64,000 nt of DNA from Marinobacter azerbaijanicus (GCF_030250645.1 NZ_JASSVS010000010.1:104325-168324), one strand, 5' to 3'. Numbered from the stretch's first letter, positions 54,185 to 63,862 are shown. Notes: generated by a model not told the origin, from the sequence alone. Program-made: numbers and translations.

Positions 54185-55519
54185 TTATTGTTCCGAAAAC
54201 CAGCGATCATGCCGCGAATGATTCATGAACAGCCAGCCCATGGAGGCCGCCCGCGACAGCATCAGACAGATCAGCGAAAACCACAGCCCGTGGTTACCCC
54301 ATTCCGTGGTAAGCCACCAGACCGGTAGAAATACCGCCAGCGCCGAGAACAGCATGGTGTTCTGCATGTCCCGGGTGCGGGTGGCGCCAATAAACACCCC
54401 GTCCAGCAGAAAACCCCACACCGAAGCCAGCGGGAGCATCCAAAGCCAGGGCAGATAGATCCAGGCGGTCGTGCGTACTTCATCGATGCTCGTCAGCAGG
54501 CTGATGAGGAACCGCCCGCCGAGGACGAACGCGATCGTGAACAACATGGAGCCCCAAAGTGACCATCGGAAGGCCACCCGGAATACATTGCGGAACTGGC
54601 TCCGGCTTTTTTTTCCCACCGCTTCGCCGATGAGCGCCTCAGCGGCATTGGCGAAGCCGTCGAGCCCGTTGGATATTACCAGCAGGAAGGTTATCAGAAC
54701 CGCGTTGGCGGCCAGGATGGTGTCGCCCTGTCGGGCTCCCTGGGCCGTGAAGAAGGCCAGCACCAGAAGCAGGGCAATGGTGCGCACCATGATGTATCGG
54801 TTTACCCGCAGTATTTTCAGGTAGTCCTCAAGCTGGCCGAATAATGCCCGGGTGAAGCCCTGGCCGGCCGGCATACGCGCCAGCACCATGCGGAAACCTA
54901 TGGCTGCTGCGGAATATTCCGCCAGCACGGTGGCCATGGCTACGCCACGACTGTTCCAGCCAAGACCGGTGACAAAAAATATGTCCAGAACGATATTGAG
55001 CCCGTTCGCCACGATCAGCATGACCATCGGTCCCTTGGGCAACTGGGTGCCGATCAGCCATCCCACCAGGGTATACTGGCAGAGCACGGCGGGAGCGCTC
55101 CAGATACGGATGCTGGCATATTCCGCTGCCAGGGCGGCAACACGTTCGCTGGGGTTCATCAGGTGTAGCCCCAGCCTGATCAGGGGCTGGTGGAACAGGA
55201 TCAGTAACAGGCCGATTCCGGAGGCCAGAAGGACGGAGCGCAACAACAGCGCGATCTGCGCGAATTCATCCCGCTTTCCCCAGGCCTGGGCGGCGAGGCC
55301 GGTGGTACCCATGCGCATGAATCCGAAGGTCCAGTACAGGATGCTGAACAGGTTTGCGCCTATGGCGACGGCGCCCAGGTATTCCGGCGTGTCGAGATGA
55401 CCAAGCACGGCGGTGTCCACCAGTCCAAGAAGCGGGACGGTGAGGTTTGTGAGCATCAGCGGCCATGCCAGTGCCCAGAGCCGGCGATCGATGGTGGCGA
55501 GTTGCGGGGATGATTTCAC
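54185..55519 (-). CDS. MATE family efflux transporter (DinF-like)
   Basis: 444 residues, about 12 transmembrane helices in two homologous halves; MATE_like N-terminus (LALAWPLMLTNLTVPLLGLVDTAVLGHL). It exports cationic drugs or small metabolites using Na+ or H+. The DinF branch often sits as a single gene. Divergent from the cox operon across a ~200-bp region. Confidence 0.93.
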   Translation of the reverse strand: MKSSPQLATIDRRLWALAWPLMLTNLTVPLLGLVDTAVLGHLDTPEYLGAVAIGANLFSILYWTFGFMRMGTTGLAAQAWGKRDEFAQIALLLRSVLLASGIGLLLILFHQPLIRLGLHLMNPSERVAALAAEYASIRIWSAPAVLCQYTLVGWLIGTQLPKGPMVMLIVANGLNIVLDIFFVTGLGWNSRGVAMATVLAEYSAAAIGFRMVLARMPAGQGFTRALFGQLEDYLKILRVNRYIMVRTIALLLVLAFFTAQGARQGDTILAANAVLITFLLVISNGLDGFANAAEALIGEAVGKKSRSQFRNVFRVAFRWSLWGSMLFTIAFVLGGRFLISLLTSIDEVRTTAWIYLPWLWMLPLASVWGFLLDGVFIGATRTRDMQNTMLFSALAVFLPVWWLTTEWGNHGLWFSLICLMLSRAASMGWLFMNHSRHDRWFSEQ

Positions 55520-55718
55520 TGAGATTAAAAAGTTCCCTTTTTCCTTGATTAATGCCTACTCGGACTTTCGCATTTTTTTGATCTGTGTCTATACTTGTTC
55601 GTGAAATATCCATAGCAGACTTCCACTCTGACTCGAATAGTGTGTGCGAGCACTGTCCGGAACAGAGGGATTGGACGCAAAATCCGACAAGAATAACACT
55701 CTGTGGAGACACAGTATT

Positions 55719-56843
55719 ATGCGCGTGCACGCTAAGCGGGCAGGTGTCCTGTTGGGCGGACTTATGGCGCCAGCGCTGTCCATGGCGGACTGGACGCTGA
55801 ACATGAGTCCCGGGGTCACCGGTACCAGTAACGATATTTTCAGCCTTCACATGACCATTCTCTGGATCTGTGTCGTCATCGGCATTGTGGTCTTTGGGGT
55901 TATGTTCTGGTCAATATTTGCTCACCGCAAATCTCCCGGCCGAAAACCGGCTAATTTCCACGAGAATACGCTGGTCGAGATTCTGTGGACCATCATTCCC
56001 CTGATTATCCTGGTGGTGATGGCCATTCCGGCCACGGCCACTCTTGTTGACATGTACGACACCACCGAAGCCGATATCGATATCAAGGTCACCGGGTACC
56101 AGTGGCGCTGGAAATACGACTACATTGATGAAGAGTTCGGCTATTTCTCCACCATGTCCACCAGCAAGGACGAGATCTACAACCGGACCCGCAAGAGTGA
56201 AAACTACCTGCTGGATGTGGACAACCCGATGGTTGTTCCGGTCGGTGCCAAGGTCCGCCTGTTGCTGACAGCCAATGACGTTATCCACTCCTGGTGGGTG
56301 CCGGCCTTCGGCATCAAGAAAGATGCGATCCCCGGATTTATTAACGAAACCTGGACCCGTGTCGATGAGCCGGGCATCTACCGCGGTCAGTGCACAGAGC
56401 TGTGCGGCAAGGACCATGGCTTCATGCCCGTGGTGGTCAAGGCCGTACCGCAGGACGAATACGATGCCTGGGTGGCCGAGCAGAAGGAAGCGGCCCAGCG
56501 TGAGCGGGAACTGACCCAGAAAGACTGGACGATGGAAGAGTTGATGGAGCGTGGCGAGAAGGCCTACGCCACTGCTTGCGCTTCCTGTCACCAGGCAGAT
56601 GGTAGCGGTGCGCCACCAGCATTCCCGGCACTCAAGGGAAGCCAGATTGCCCTGGAAGATATGGACGCTCACCTGGACGTGGTTGTGAACGGTGTCTCCG
56701 GAACCGCGATGCAGGCCTTCGGCGACCAGCTCAGTGAGGTGGATCTGGCTGCTGTTATTACCTATGAGCGGAACGCCTGGGGTAACAATACCGGTGAGAT
56801 GATTACGCCGAAGGAAGTGTTCGAGTACAAGAACCAGGAATGA
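55719..56843 (+). CDS. ctaC: Cytochrome c oxidase subunit II with fused cytochrome c domain
   Basis: ATG at 55719 chosen (GTGGAGAC upstream; matches a signal-peptide start); 374 residues. Two transmembrane helices follow the leader, then the CuA domain with CTELCGKDHGFMP and upstream HSWWVPAFG. After about residue 275 comes a cytochrome c domain with the heme site CASCHQADGSG and a distal Met near AMQAFGDQ. The fusion marks a caa3-like enzyme that takes electrons from soluble cytochrome c. First gene of the cox operon. Confidence 0.95.
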   Translation: MRVHAKRAGVLLGGLMAPALSMADWTLNMSPGVTGTSNDIFSLHMTILWICVVIGIVVFGVMFWSIFAHRKSPGRKPANFHENTLVEILWTIIPLIILVVMAIPATATLVDMYDTTEADIDIKVTGYQWRWKYDYIDEEFGYFSTMSTSKDEIYNRTRKSENYLLDVDNPMVVPVGAKVRLLLTANDVIHSWWVPAFGIKKDAIPGFINETWTRVDEPGIYRGQCTELCGKDHGFMPVVVKAVPQDEYDAWVAEQKEAAQRERELTQKDWTMEELMERGEKAYATACASCHQADGSGAPPAFPALKGSQIALEDMDAHLDVVVNGVSGTAMQAFGDQLSEVDLAAVITYERNAWGNNTGEMITPKEVFEYKNQE

Positions 56844-56947
56844 TTAACCGGGCGGCAAAGAACGCATGTTTTCATGCCGCCCCGTCAACTTTCGCCAGAT
56901 TAATGACATCACCAGCCAGAACAACAAGGCGGTAACGGGGGTTTTTC

Positions 56948-58534
56948 ATGAGTGCGGTTGCAGGTACCCACGCCCAGGACGATCATCACCACGGCCCTGC
57001 CAAGGGCATTACACGGTGGTTGTTGACGACCAATCACAAGGATATCGGGTCCATGTACCTGATATTCAGCTTCACCATGTTCCTGCTTGGCGGGGCCATG
57101 GCCATGGTTATCCGGGCCGAGCTGTTTCAGCCCGGCCTGCAGATTGTAGAGCCGGAATTCTTTAACCAGATGACCACCATGCATGGTCTGATCATGGTGT
57201 TCGGTGCGGTTATGCCGGCGTTTGTCGGCCTCGCCAACTGGATGATACCGCTGATGGTGGGCGCCCCGGACATGGCGTTGCCGCGGATGAATAACTGGAG
57301 TTTCTGGCTCCTGCCCTGCGCTTTCCTGATCCTGGTGTCCACCCTGTTCATGGAGGGCGGTGCGCCAAACTTCGGCTGGACCTTCTACGCGCCGCTGTCG
57401 ACCACTTACGGCCCGCCAAGCACCACCTTCTTCATCTTTGCCGTTCACATCATGGGTGTGTCGTCGATCATGGGTGCCATCAACGTCATTGCCACCATCC
57501 TCAATATGCGGGCGCCGGGTATGACCCTGATGAAAATGCCCCTGTTCGTCTGGACCTGGCTGATCACCGCTTTCCTGCTGATTGCGGTTATGCCGGTTCT
57601 CGCGGGCGTGGTCACCATGATGCTGATGGACATCAACTTCGGCACCAGCTTCTTCGATGCCTCCGGCGGCGGTGACCCGGTACTGTTCCAGCATGTGTTC
57701 TGGTTCTTCGGACACCCCGAGGTGTACATCATGATCCTGCCGGCCTTTGGCGCGGTCTCCCATATCATTCCGGCGTTCTCCCGCAAGCGGCTGTTTGGCT
57801 ATGCCTCCATGGTTTACGCGGTGGGCGCCATTGCCCTGCTGTCGTTCGTGGTCTGGGCCCACCACATGTTTACCGTTGGTATTCCCATCGCCGGCCAGCT
57901 GTTCTTCATGTATGCCACCATGCTGATTGCGGTCCCCACCGGGGTGAAGGTGTTCAACTGGGTAGCCACCATGTTCCGTGGCTCACTGACGTTCGAGGCG
58001 CCGATGCTGTTCGCGGTGGCCTTCGTCATCCTGTTCACCATCGGCGGCTTCTCCGGCCTGATGCTGGCTATTGCGCCGGCTGACTTCCAGTACCATGACA
58101 CCTACTTCGTGGTTGCCCACTTCCACTATGTACTGGTACCGGGAGCCATCTTCGGCATCTTTGCTTCGGCCTACTTCTGGTTGCCCAAGTGGACTGGCCA
58201 CATGTATGACGAAACCCTGGCCAAGACCCATTTCTGGCTGTCGTTTGTCGGTATGAACCTGGCATTTTTCCCGATGCACTTCCTTGGGCTGGCGGGTATG
58301 CCGAGACGTATTCCGGACTACGCACTGCAGTTTGCAGACTTCAACATGGTGTCCAGCATTGGTGCCTTCATGTTCGGCGCCACCCAGATCCTGTTCCTGG
58401 TGATTGTGGTCAAGTGCGTGAGGGGCGGTGAAAAGGCGTCTGCCAAGCCATGGGACGGTGCCGAGGGCCTTGAGTGGACAGTGCCTTCTCCAGCGCCCTA
58501 TCACACTTTCGCCACGCCACCGGAGGTGAAGTAA
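56948..58534 (+). CDS. ctaD: Cytochrome c oxidase subunit I
   Basis: 528 residues, 12 transmembrane helices, heme a/a3-CuB subunit. Visible features: low-spin heme His in FNQMTTMHGLIMVFG, CuB/Tyr motif FGHPEVYIMILPAFG (with the Glu of the A1 D-pathway), and WAHHMFTVGI and FHYVLVPGAIFG with further metal His. It reduces O2 to water and pumps protons. The gap to ctaE is only 60 bp and carries a 10-codon mini-ORF. Confidence 0.97.
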   Translation: MSAVAGTHAQDDHHHGPAKGITRWLLTTNHKDIGSMYLIFSFTMFLLGGAMAMVIRAELFQPGLQIVEPEFFNQMTTMHGLIMVFGAVMPAFVGLANWMIPLMVGAPDMALPRMNNWSFWLLPCAFLILVSTLFMEGGAPNFGWTFYAPLSTTYGPPSTTFFIFAVHIMGVSSIMGAINVIATILNMRAPGMTLMKMPLFVWTWLITAFLLIAVMPVLAGVVTMMLMDINFGTSFFDASGGGDPVLFQHVFWFFGHPEVYIMILPAFGAVSHIIPAFSRKRLFGYASMVYAVGAIALLSFVVWAHHMFTVGIPIAGQLFFMYATMLIAVPTGVKVFNWVATMFRGSLTFEAPMLFAVAFVILFTIGGFSGLMLAIAPADFQYHDTYFVVAHFHYVLVPGAIFGIFASAYFWLPKWTGHMYDETLAKTHFWLSFVGMNLAFFPMHFLGLAGMPRRIPDYALQFADFNMVSSIGAFMFGATQILFLVIVVKCVRGGEKASAKPWDGAEGLEWTVPSPAPYHTFATPPEVK

Positions 58535-58545
58535 ACCGGGGCTGA

Positions 58546-58578
58546 ATGGCAACCACAACAACAAACGATAACGGATAA
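58546..58578 (+). other. 10-codon mini-ORF between ctaD and ctaE, possible remnant of a cox11 gene
   Basis: ATG GCA ACC ... GGA TAA encodes MATTTTNDNG. In related operons a cox11/ctaG gene usually stands between ctaD and ctaE, and its protein often begins with a short polar segment. The mini-ORF might be the edge of a lost copy or chance. No cox11-like protein is visible in the window. Confidence 0.3.
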
Positions 58579-58594
58579 GCCATCGGAGACTGTC

Positions 58595-59482
58595 ATGGCG
58601 GAAAACCAGACGTATTACGTTCCAGAACAGAGCAAGTGGCCGATTGTGGCCACTGTCGGCCTGGGGGTCACCCTATACGGTACTGCCTCTATCATGGTGA
58701 ACAGCAATCAGGGTGAAAGCACCACCGCCTCCTGGGTGATGTTCATCATTGGCGCCGTGATAATGACCTATATGCTGTTCGGTTGGTTCGGTGCTGTTAT
58801 CAAGGAGAGTCGGTCGGGACTCTACAGCCCACAGATGGATCGCTCTTTTCGCTGGGGGATGAGCTGGTTCATCTTTTCGGAAGTGATGTTTTTCGCCGCC
58901 TTTTTCGGTGCCCTGTTCTATACCCGGGTCTTTGCACTGCCCTGGCTTGGGGGTGAGGGCGATCGTGGCAGTTCCAATATGTTGTGGGAAGGCTTTCAGG
59001 CCACCTGGCCGCTAATTAATACGCCCAACCCTGAGGCCTACCCGCCACCGGAAGGAACTATCGGCCCCTGGGGCCTGCCGCTGATCAACACCATTCTGCT
59101 GGTTACCTCATCGTTCACCGTCACCGTTGCCCATCATGCGTTGAAGGAAGATAACCGCAAAAAGGTCAAGACCTGGCTTACTGCCACCATTGCACTGGCG
59201 CTGATTTTCGTCTGCGTTCAGGGGTACGAATACGTTCATGCCTACCAGGATCTGAATCTGACCCTTGAGTCAGGCATCTACGGCAGTACTTTCTTTATGC
59301 TGACGGGCTTCCACGGTGCCCACGTGATATTGGGTACCCTGATGCTTACGATCATGCTGATTCGCATACATAAGGGGCACTTCACGGGGGACAACCACTT
59401 CGGGTTTGAAGCCTCGGCGTGGTATTGGCACTTTGTGGATGTGGTCTGGCTCGGGCTGTTCGTCTTCGTCTATGTAATCTGA
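58595..59482 (+). CDS. ctaE: Cytochrome c oxidase subunit III
   Basis: 295 residues, seven transmembrane helices; family motifs RWGMSWFIFSEVMFFAAFFGALFY, HHALKEDNRKK, FHGAHVILGT and FGFEASAWYWHFVDVVWLGLFVFVY. It stabilises the oxidase complex. GGAGACTGTC precedes its ATG. Convergent with the DUF2909-like gene after 9 bases. Confidence 0.96.
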   Translation: MAENQTYYVPEQSKWPIVATVGLGVTLYGTASIMVNSNQGESTTASWVMFIIGAVIMTYMLFGWFGAVIKESRSGLYSPQMDRSFRWGMSWFIFSEVMFFAAFFGALFYTRVFALPWLGGEGDRGSSNMLWEGFQATWPLINTPNPEAYPPPEGTIGPWGLPLINTILLVTSSFTVTVAHHALKEDNRKKVKTWLTATIALALIFVCVQGYEYVHAYQDLNLTLESGIYGSTFFMLTGFHGAHVILGTLMLTIMLIRIHKGHFTGDNHFGFEASAWYWHFVDVVWLGLFVFVYVI

Positions 59483-59491
59483 CGAAACCTG

Positions 59492-59695
59492 TCAGGGGGT
59501 CGGGTTCAGTGTCAGGCCCCCTTGCCACAGCGAAATCAGGATGACAGCCAGAAGCAAAACGCTCAGCGCAACCCGCAGTGCCAGGGAATTCAGGGCTCGG
59601 TTCGTTTTCCCGCCATCCCGGATCAGGAAGAACAGTCCGCTGAACAGGCTTACCAGAACCGCCAGCATGAGTACAACGATGAGAATCTTCAGCAT
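59492..59695 (-). CDS. DUF2909-like twin-transmembrane protein
   Basis: ATG at 59695 chosen (AGGATTTCTC upstream); 67 residues. Two hydrophobic helices (LIVVLMLAVLVSLFSGLFFLI and ALRVALSVLLLAVILISLW) flanking a short basic loop. It sits on the opposite strand between ctaE and surf1, as in pseudomonads; function unknown, presumably linked to oxidase assembly. Confidence 0.82.
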   Translation of the reverse strand: MLKILIVVLMLAVLVSLFSGLFFLIRDGGKTNRALNSLALRVALSVLLLAVILISLWQGGLTLNPTP

Positions 59696-59745
59696 GAGAA
59701 ATCCTGTAAACGGGAATGTTTGTTCAGGGCCCACTATAGCAGAGC

Positions 59746-60486
59746 ATGTCTGATCCGGCTGGTCATTCACGCCGCCACTGGCACCTCGACTGGCGCCTGG
59801 CAGTCTTTGCCGGCTTCTTCCTGCCCGTTCTCATTGGGCTGGGGCTATGGCAGCTGGAGCGCGCCGGGGAGAAGCAGGCACAGCTTGAGCAGTGGCAACA
59901 GCAGGCGAATGATCTGAGCTGGGCAGAGCAGCAGGTTGCAGGGCTCGCGGCGGGCCAGCCGGTAACAGTGACAGGCCGGTACACCGATGTTTCGTGGCTT
60001 CTCGACAACCGTACACGTGACGGCGTGCCTGGCTACGAGGTGCTCACCGTATTTCTTCCCGAGCGGGGCAGCCCCGTGGTTGTGAACCGTGGCTGGCTTC
60101 AGGCCCCCCGGCGGCGGGACGAATTGCCTGATATCAGCAGGCCTGACGGCAGGCTCCGTATTGAAGGCCGACTGAATGAGTTCCCCGAACCTCCGGTACT
60201 CAAGAGCGTGGCGCCTGAGAAGGGAGGGTGGCCCAAACGGATGCAGTCCCTGTCGCACTCGCAGGCGCAGAAGGTTCAGGAAAACGTAGCCGGCTTGGTA
60301 ATCAGGCTTTCGGGTCCCGAGCAACCCGGCGCCTACCGTGCTGACTGGGCTCCGGACAGGATGGGTCCACAAACCCATTACGGATATGCCCTGCAATGGT
60401 TTTCACTGGCCGCAGCACTGGTTATATTGACGGTGGTAGCGAGCTATCGCAAGACAGGAGCCAACGATGACAATGACAACGGCTGA
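59746..60486 (+). CDS. SURF1 family oxidase assembly protein
   Basis: 246 residues with an N-terminal helix (LAVFAGFFLPVLIGLGLWQLERA), a periplasmic domain (TDVSWLLDNRTRDGVPGYEVLTVF, VNRGWLQAPRR) and a C-terminal helix (HYGYALQWFSLAAALVILTVV). SURF1 helps insert heme a into subunit I. It overlaps the next gene by 20 bases. Confidence 0.93.
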   Translation: MSDPAGHSRRHWHLDWRLAVFAGFFLPVLIGLGLWQLERAGEKQAQLEQWQQQANDLSWAEQQVAGLAAGQPVTVTGRYTDVSWLLDNRTRDGVPGYEVLTVFLPERGSPVVVNRGWLQAPRRRDELPDISRPDGRLRIEGRLNEFPEPPVLKSVAPEKGGWPKRMQSLSHSQAQKVQENVAGLVIRLSGPEQPGAYRADWAPDRMGPQTHYGYALQWFSLAAALVILTVVASYRKTGANDDNDNG

Positions 60487-61120
60487 GAAAATGGACCAGA
60501 ACAACCAGGAAGAAGATGCAGTTTCTCCCGAGCAGGTCCGTCGCGGCAGGCGAACGGCAGTGTTGCTCTTTGCCATCGGCTTTGGCCCGATGATATTTGC
60601 CACGATCATGTACTACACCGGTTGGCTGAACCCGAGCGGCCACAGCAATAATGGCGAACTGATACAGCCGCCGGCACCCCTGGGCCAGATGCAGCTGGAA
60701 GGGGCCAACGGCAAACCCCTTGCTGATCGTTTTGGCCCCGAGGCCACCGATCCGGAATGGATGATGATGGTGGTGTCCGGCGACTGTGGGGCCAGTTGTG
60801 AAGAGCTCCTGTACCGCGCCCGCCAGGTCAATATCGCCCTTGGCAAGAATGCCAACCGGGTCAATCGGTCGGCGTGGCTGGGCTCTGTTTCAGAGGATCT
60901 GTCTGCGCGCTGGAATGACGAATACCGCTCTATGGAGCGTCTGAGTATTTCCGGTGGTGAATCCCCACAATGGCCAGCGGGCATCAATCCCGACCAGGAG
61001 CCCCGAATTCTGCTGGTAGACCCTTTTGGCAACGTCATCCTGCACTATGGCATCGAGCATAGTGGCAAGGATATGCTGAAAGACCTCAAACACCTGCTGA
61101 AACTGTCGCAGATCGGTTAA
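60467..61120 (+). CDS. Membrane-anchored cytochrome oxidase-associated protein, unknown role
   Basis: 217 residues: one N-terminal transmembrane helix (TAVLLFAIGFGPMIFATIMYY), then a periplasmic domain with thioredoxin-like hints (MMMVVSGDCGASCEELLYRARQV; ILLVDPFGNVILHYG). The CGASC pair could be a CxxxC metal or redox site like that of Sco proteins. GGAG lies 6 bases before the ATG. It is conserved between surf1 and ctaA in related genomes; its function is not established. Confidence 0.85.
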   Translation: MTMTTAEKMDQNNQEEDAVSPEQVRRGRRTAVLLFAIGFGPMIFATIMYYTGWLNPSGHSNNGELIQPPAPLGQMQLEGANGKPLADRFGPEATDPEWMMMVVSGDCGASCEELLYRARQVNIALGKNANRVNRSAWLGSVSEDLSARWNDEYRSMERLSISGGESPQWPAGINPDQEPRILLVDPFGNVILHYGIEHSGKDMLKDLKHLLKLSQIG

Positions 61121-61144
61121 TCGTTTTTGCCGGGAGATCCCGCG

Positions 61145-62251
61145 TTGAATGACGTCCATACCAATTCATCCCGGCACGCCCGCACTATGGCGCGCTGGTC
61201 TCTGTTGGCAAGCCTGTTGGCAGTCGTGGTTATTATGCTGGGCGCGTGGACCCGGCTGGTGGATGCTGGCCTGGGTTGCCCCGACTGGCCCGGCTGTTAT
61301 GGGTTTCTGACCGTACCCCAGGACGAGGCCCGGATGGCCATTGCCAATGCCCGGTTTCCTGAGACTCCCGTGGATGTCGAGAAGGGCTGGCCGGAGATGA
61401 TTCATCGTTACGCTGCCGGGATACTGGGCCTGGTTGTCTTTGGCCTGGCGGCGTTCGCCTTCCGCCATCGCAGGGAAGGACTGCCTTTTCGGTTGTCTCT
61501 TTTCATCGCAGTCTTCATTATGCTGCAGGGTGCGTTCGGTATGTGGACGGTGACCCTGAAGCTCTGGCCACAGGTGGTTGCGCTGCACCTGTTGGGAGGT
61601 TTTACAACACTGAGTCTGCTGGCCCTGCTGACACTGCGATTACGGGGTAAGCAACAACGGGATGCAGCTGGGCGTCCACAGGCAGCGCCTGAGGGAAAGA
61701 ACCGTTTCCGGCCCTGGCTATACGGGGGGCTCGTGCTGGTTGTGATGCAGATAGCGCTGGGTGCCTGGACGGCAGCCAATTACGCGGCGGTTGCCTGCAC
61801 TGACCTGCCCACCTGTCAGGGCGAATGGTGGCCCGCCGATATGGATTTTGCACACGGTTTTGACGTAACCCAGCACGTGGGCCCTAATTACCTGGGGGGA
61901 CAGCTGACCGCGGATGGTCGGGTTGCCATCCACGTTACCCATCGCCTGGGCGCCATGATATTACTTGCGTATTTCACGGTATTTCTGGCATTACTGTGGC
62001 GCAGAACAAAGCACTCGCCCATGGCGCGGCACGTGCAGCTTGTTGCGATAGTCCTGGCGGCACAGATTGCGCTGGGTCTGGCGAACGTGATTTTTCATAT
62101 TCCGCTGTCGGTGGCAGTGGCGCACAATGCCATGGGTGCCGGGTTACTGCTGACCGTGATTAACCTGCTCTGGCGCTTCCACCAGCAGGACTTACCGCAG
62201 CCAGCGGACGCAACACATACAACAACAATTGAACGAGAGGTGACGGCATGA
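61145..62251 (+). CDS. ctaA: Heme A synthase (COX15/CtaA)
   Basis: Start taken at TTG 61145 because GGGAG lies about 9 bases upstream; a TTG at 61127 and an ATG at 61187 are alternatives. About 368 residues with eight transmembrane helices; heme-binding motifs HRYAAGILGLVVFG, HLLGGFTTLSLL, THRLGAMILLAY and AHNAMGAGLLL, and the EL-type Cys (GCPDWPGC). It oxidises heme O to heme A. Its stop overlaps the cyoE start by 4 bases (ATGA). Confidence 0.94.
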   Translation: MNDVHTNSSRHARTMARWSLLASLLAVVVIMLGAWTRLVDAGLGCPDWPGCYGFLTVPQDEARMAIANARFPETPVDVEKGWPEMIHRYAAGILGLVVFGLAAFAFRHRREGLPFRLSLFIAVFIMLQGAFGMWTVTLKLWPQVVALHLLGGFTTLSLLALLTLRLRGKQQRDAAGRPQAAPEGKNRFRPWLYGGLVLVVMQIALGAWTAANYAAVACTDLPTCQGEWWPADMDFAHGFDVTQHVGPNYLGGQLTADGRVAIHVTHRLGAMILLAYFTVFLALLWRRTKHSPMARHVQLVAIVLAAQIALGLANVIFHIPLSVAVAHNAMGAGLLLTVINLLWRFHQQDLPQPADATHTTTIEREVTA

Positions 62252-63171
62252 GCGAGCGTGTTGAGGCACTGCCGGCGCAGGGCACGACCAGCGGACCCGA
62301 GTCCGCAAGTATTTCCTGGCAGGACTTCCTGGAGCTGACCAAGCCCAAGGTAGTGGCGATGATGATCCTCACCTCGGTCATCGGCATGTTGCTGGCCACC
62401 CCCGGCGTGCCGGGCTGGGAGGTTCTTCTCTATGGCAACGTCGGTATTGCCCTGCTGGCGGGTGCTGCTGCCGTGGTCAATCATGTGGTTGACCAGAAGA
62501 TTGATACCGTCATGGCCCGTACCCGCAAGCGGCCTGTTGCCACCGGTAAAATTTCTCCCCTTGATGCGTTGATGTTTGCGACTGTGCTGGCGACGTCGGG
62601 CATGGTCGTTCTGGTATGGCAGGTAAATGCTCTTACAGCCTGGCTAACGTTGGCGTCACTGGTCGGCTATGCCGGCGTCTACACTCTGTTTCTCAAGCGC
62701 ATGACGCCCCAGAATATCGTCATTGGCGGCCTGGCTGGCGCCATGCCCCCGCTACTTGGCTGGACAGCGGTTACCGGGCAGGTTGAAGGACACGGCCTCC
62801 TGCTGGTGCTGATCATTTTCGCCTGGACACCACCGCATTTCTGGGCCCTGGCCATTCACCGCAAGGAAGAATACGCCAAGGCGGGGATACCAATGCTGCC
62901 GGTCACCCACGGCAACAAGTACACCGAACTGCATATCCTGCTGTATACCCTGATGTTGCTGGCGGTCAGCCTGCTGCCATTCGTTACCGGGATGTCCGGG
63001 CTGATCTATCTGGTGGGTGCACTGGTGCTTGGCCTGCGCTTCCTGCAATATGCCGTGCGCCTCCTCAGGGGTGACGATCGCCGGGTAGCACTGAATACCT
63101 TCAAATATTCCATCACGTACCTGATGGCGCTCTTTGTGGTGTTGCTTGTCGATCATTTTGTCTTTTTCTGA
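62248..63171 (+). CDS. cyoE: Protoheme IX farnesyltransferase (CyoE/CtaB)
   Basis: 307 residues, UbiA-type membrane prenyltransferase with nine helices; the catalytic aspartate-rich segment NHVVDQKIDTVMARTRKRPV (N/D xxxD) and second loop TPPHFWALAIHRKEEYAKAG are intact. It adds the farnesyl group to heme B to give heme O for CtaA. Overlaps ctaA. Confidence 0.96.
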   Translation: MSERVEALPAQGTTSGPESASISWQDFLELTKPKVVAMMILTSVIGMLLATPGVPGWEVLLYGNVGIALLAGAAAVVNHVVDQKIDTVMARTRKRPVATGKISPLDALMFATVLATSGMVVLVWQVNALTAWLTLASLVGYAGVYTLFLKRMTPQNIVIGGLAGAMPPLLGWTAVTGQVEGHGLLLVLIIFAWTPPHFWALAIHRKEEYAKAGIPMLPVTHGNKYTELHILLYTLMLLAVSLLPFVTGMSGLIYLVGALVLGLRFLQYAVRLLRGDDRRVALNTFKYSITYLMALFVVLLVDHFVFF

Positions 63172-63193
63172 TTGCTGATTAACCGGAGACTTC

Positions 63194-63862
63194 ATGGACC
63201 GTTCGATTCGCCTGACGCTGATCATCCTGCTGCTGGTGGTAGTGCTGATCTTCGGTCTGGTGGTCGGACGACAGGTTTTGCTGGTGGGAAACGAAGAACC
63301 CTCTCCGGCCCCGGAGCTCAGTGAAATCAATGTCTACGTGTATGACCAGGGCCGTGAGCTTGCCGAGTTCGAACTGGTCAACGAAGAGGGCGAAACCGTT
63401 ACCCGGGAAAGTCTGAAGGGAAAATGGACCTTCGCCTTTGTGGGCTACACCAACTGCCCGGATATCTGCCCTGCCGCCATGGCGAACCTGCGCCGGACTG
63501 ACAACCTGCTGTCGGAAGACCTGCCCCAGCCCGAATTCCTGCTTATTACCGCTGACCCCGAGCACGATACGCCCGAGCGGCTGCGGGATTATGTGGGCTT
63601 CTTTGGCGAAAACTTCCATGGCTACACGGGTGATCTGGAAACCCTGAGACAGCTGGCAAAAAGCCTCAATGCTGCCTTCAGTCACCAGGAAGTGGAGGGT
63701 GAGTTGATGGTAAACCACAGTGGCCACTTTGCCCTGATAAACCCGGAAGGCGAAATGACCGCTGTGCTACAGCCACCTCATAATCCGGAAGAGCTGGTGG
63801 AGGCCTACCGCGAGATCTACGAGTGGACCCGCGCCAACCATCCTCGGGCTTCGCGGTCCTGA
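63194..63862 (+). CDS. SCO family copper chaperone / thioredoxin-fold protein
   Basis: 222 residues: an N-terminal membrane anchor (LTLIILLLVVVLIFGLVVG) and a thioredoxin-like domain with the CxxxC copper motif (GYTNCPDICPAAM) and the ligand His in VNHSGHFALI. Sco proteins deliver copper to CuA of subunit II. It ends the oxidase operon, 30 bases before the low-complexity contig end. Confidence 0.95.
   Translation: MDRSIRLTLIILLLVVVLIFGLVVGRQVLLVGNEEPSPAPELSEINVYVYDQGRELAEFELVNEEGETVTRESLKGKWTFAFVGYTNCPDICPAAMANLRRTDNLLSEDLPQPEFLLITADPEHDTPERLRDYVGFFGENFHGYTGDLETLRQLAKSLNAAFSHQEVEGELMVNHSGHFALINPEGEMTAVLQPPHNPEELVEAYREIYEWTRANHPRASRS

Noticed and set aside
56909..57865. 318-codon minus-strand open frame
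   Set aside because: Antisense to ctaD, unambiguous subunit I.
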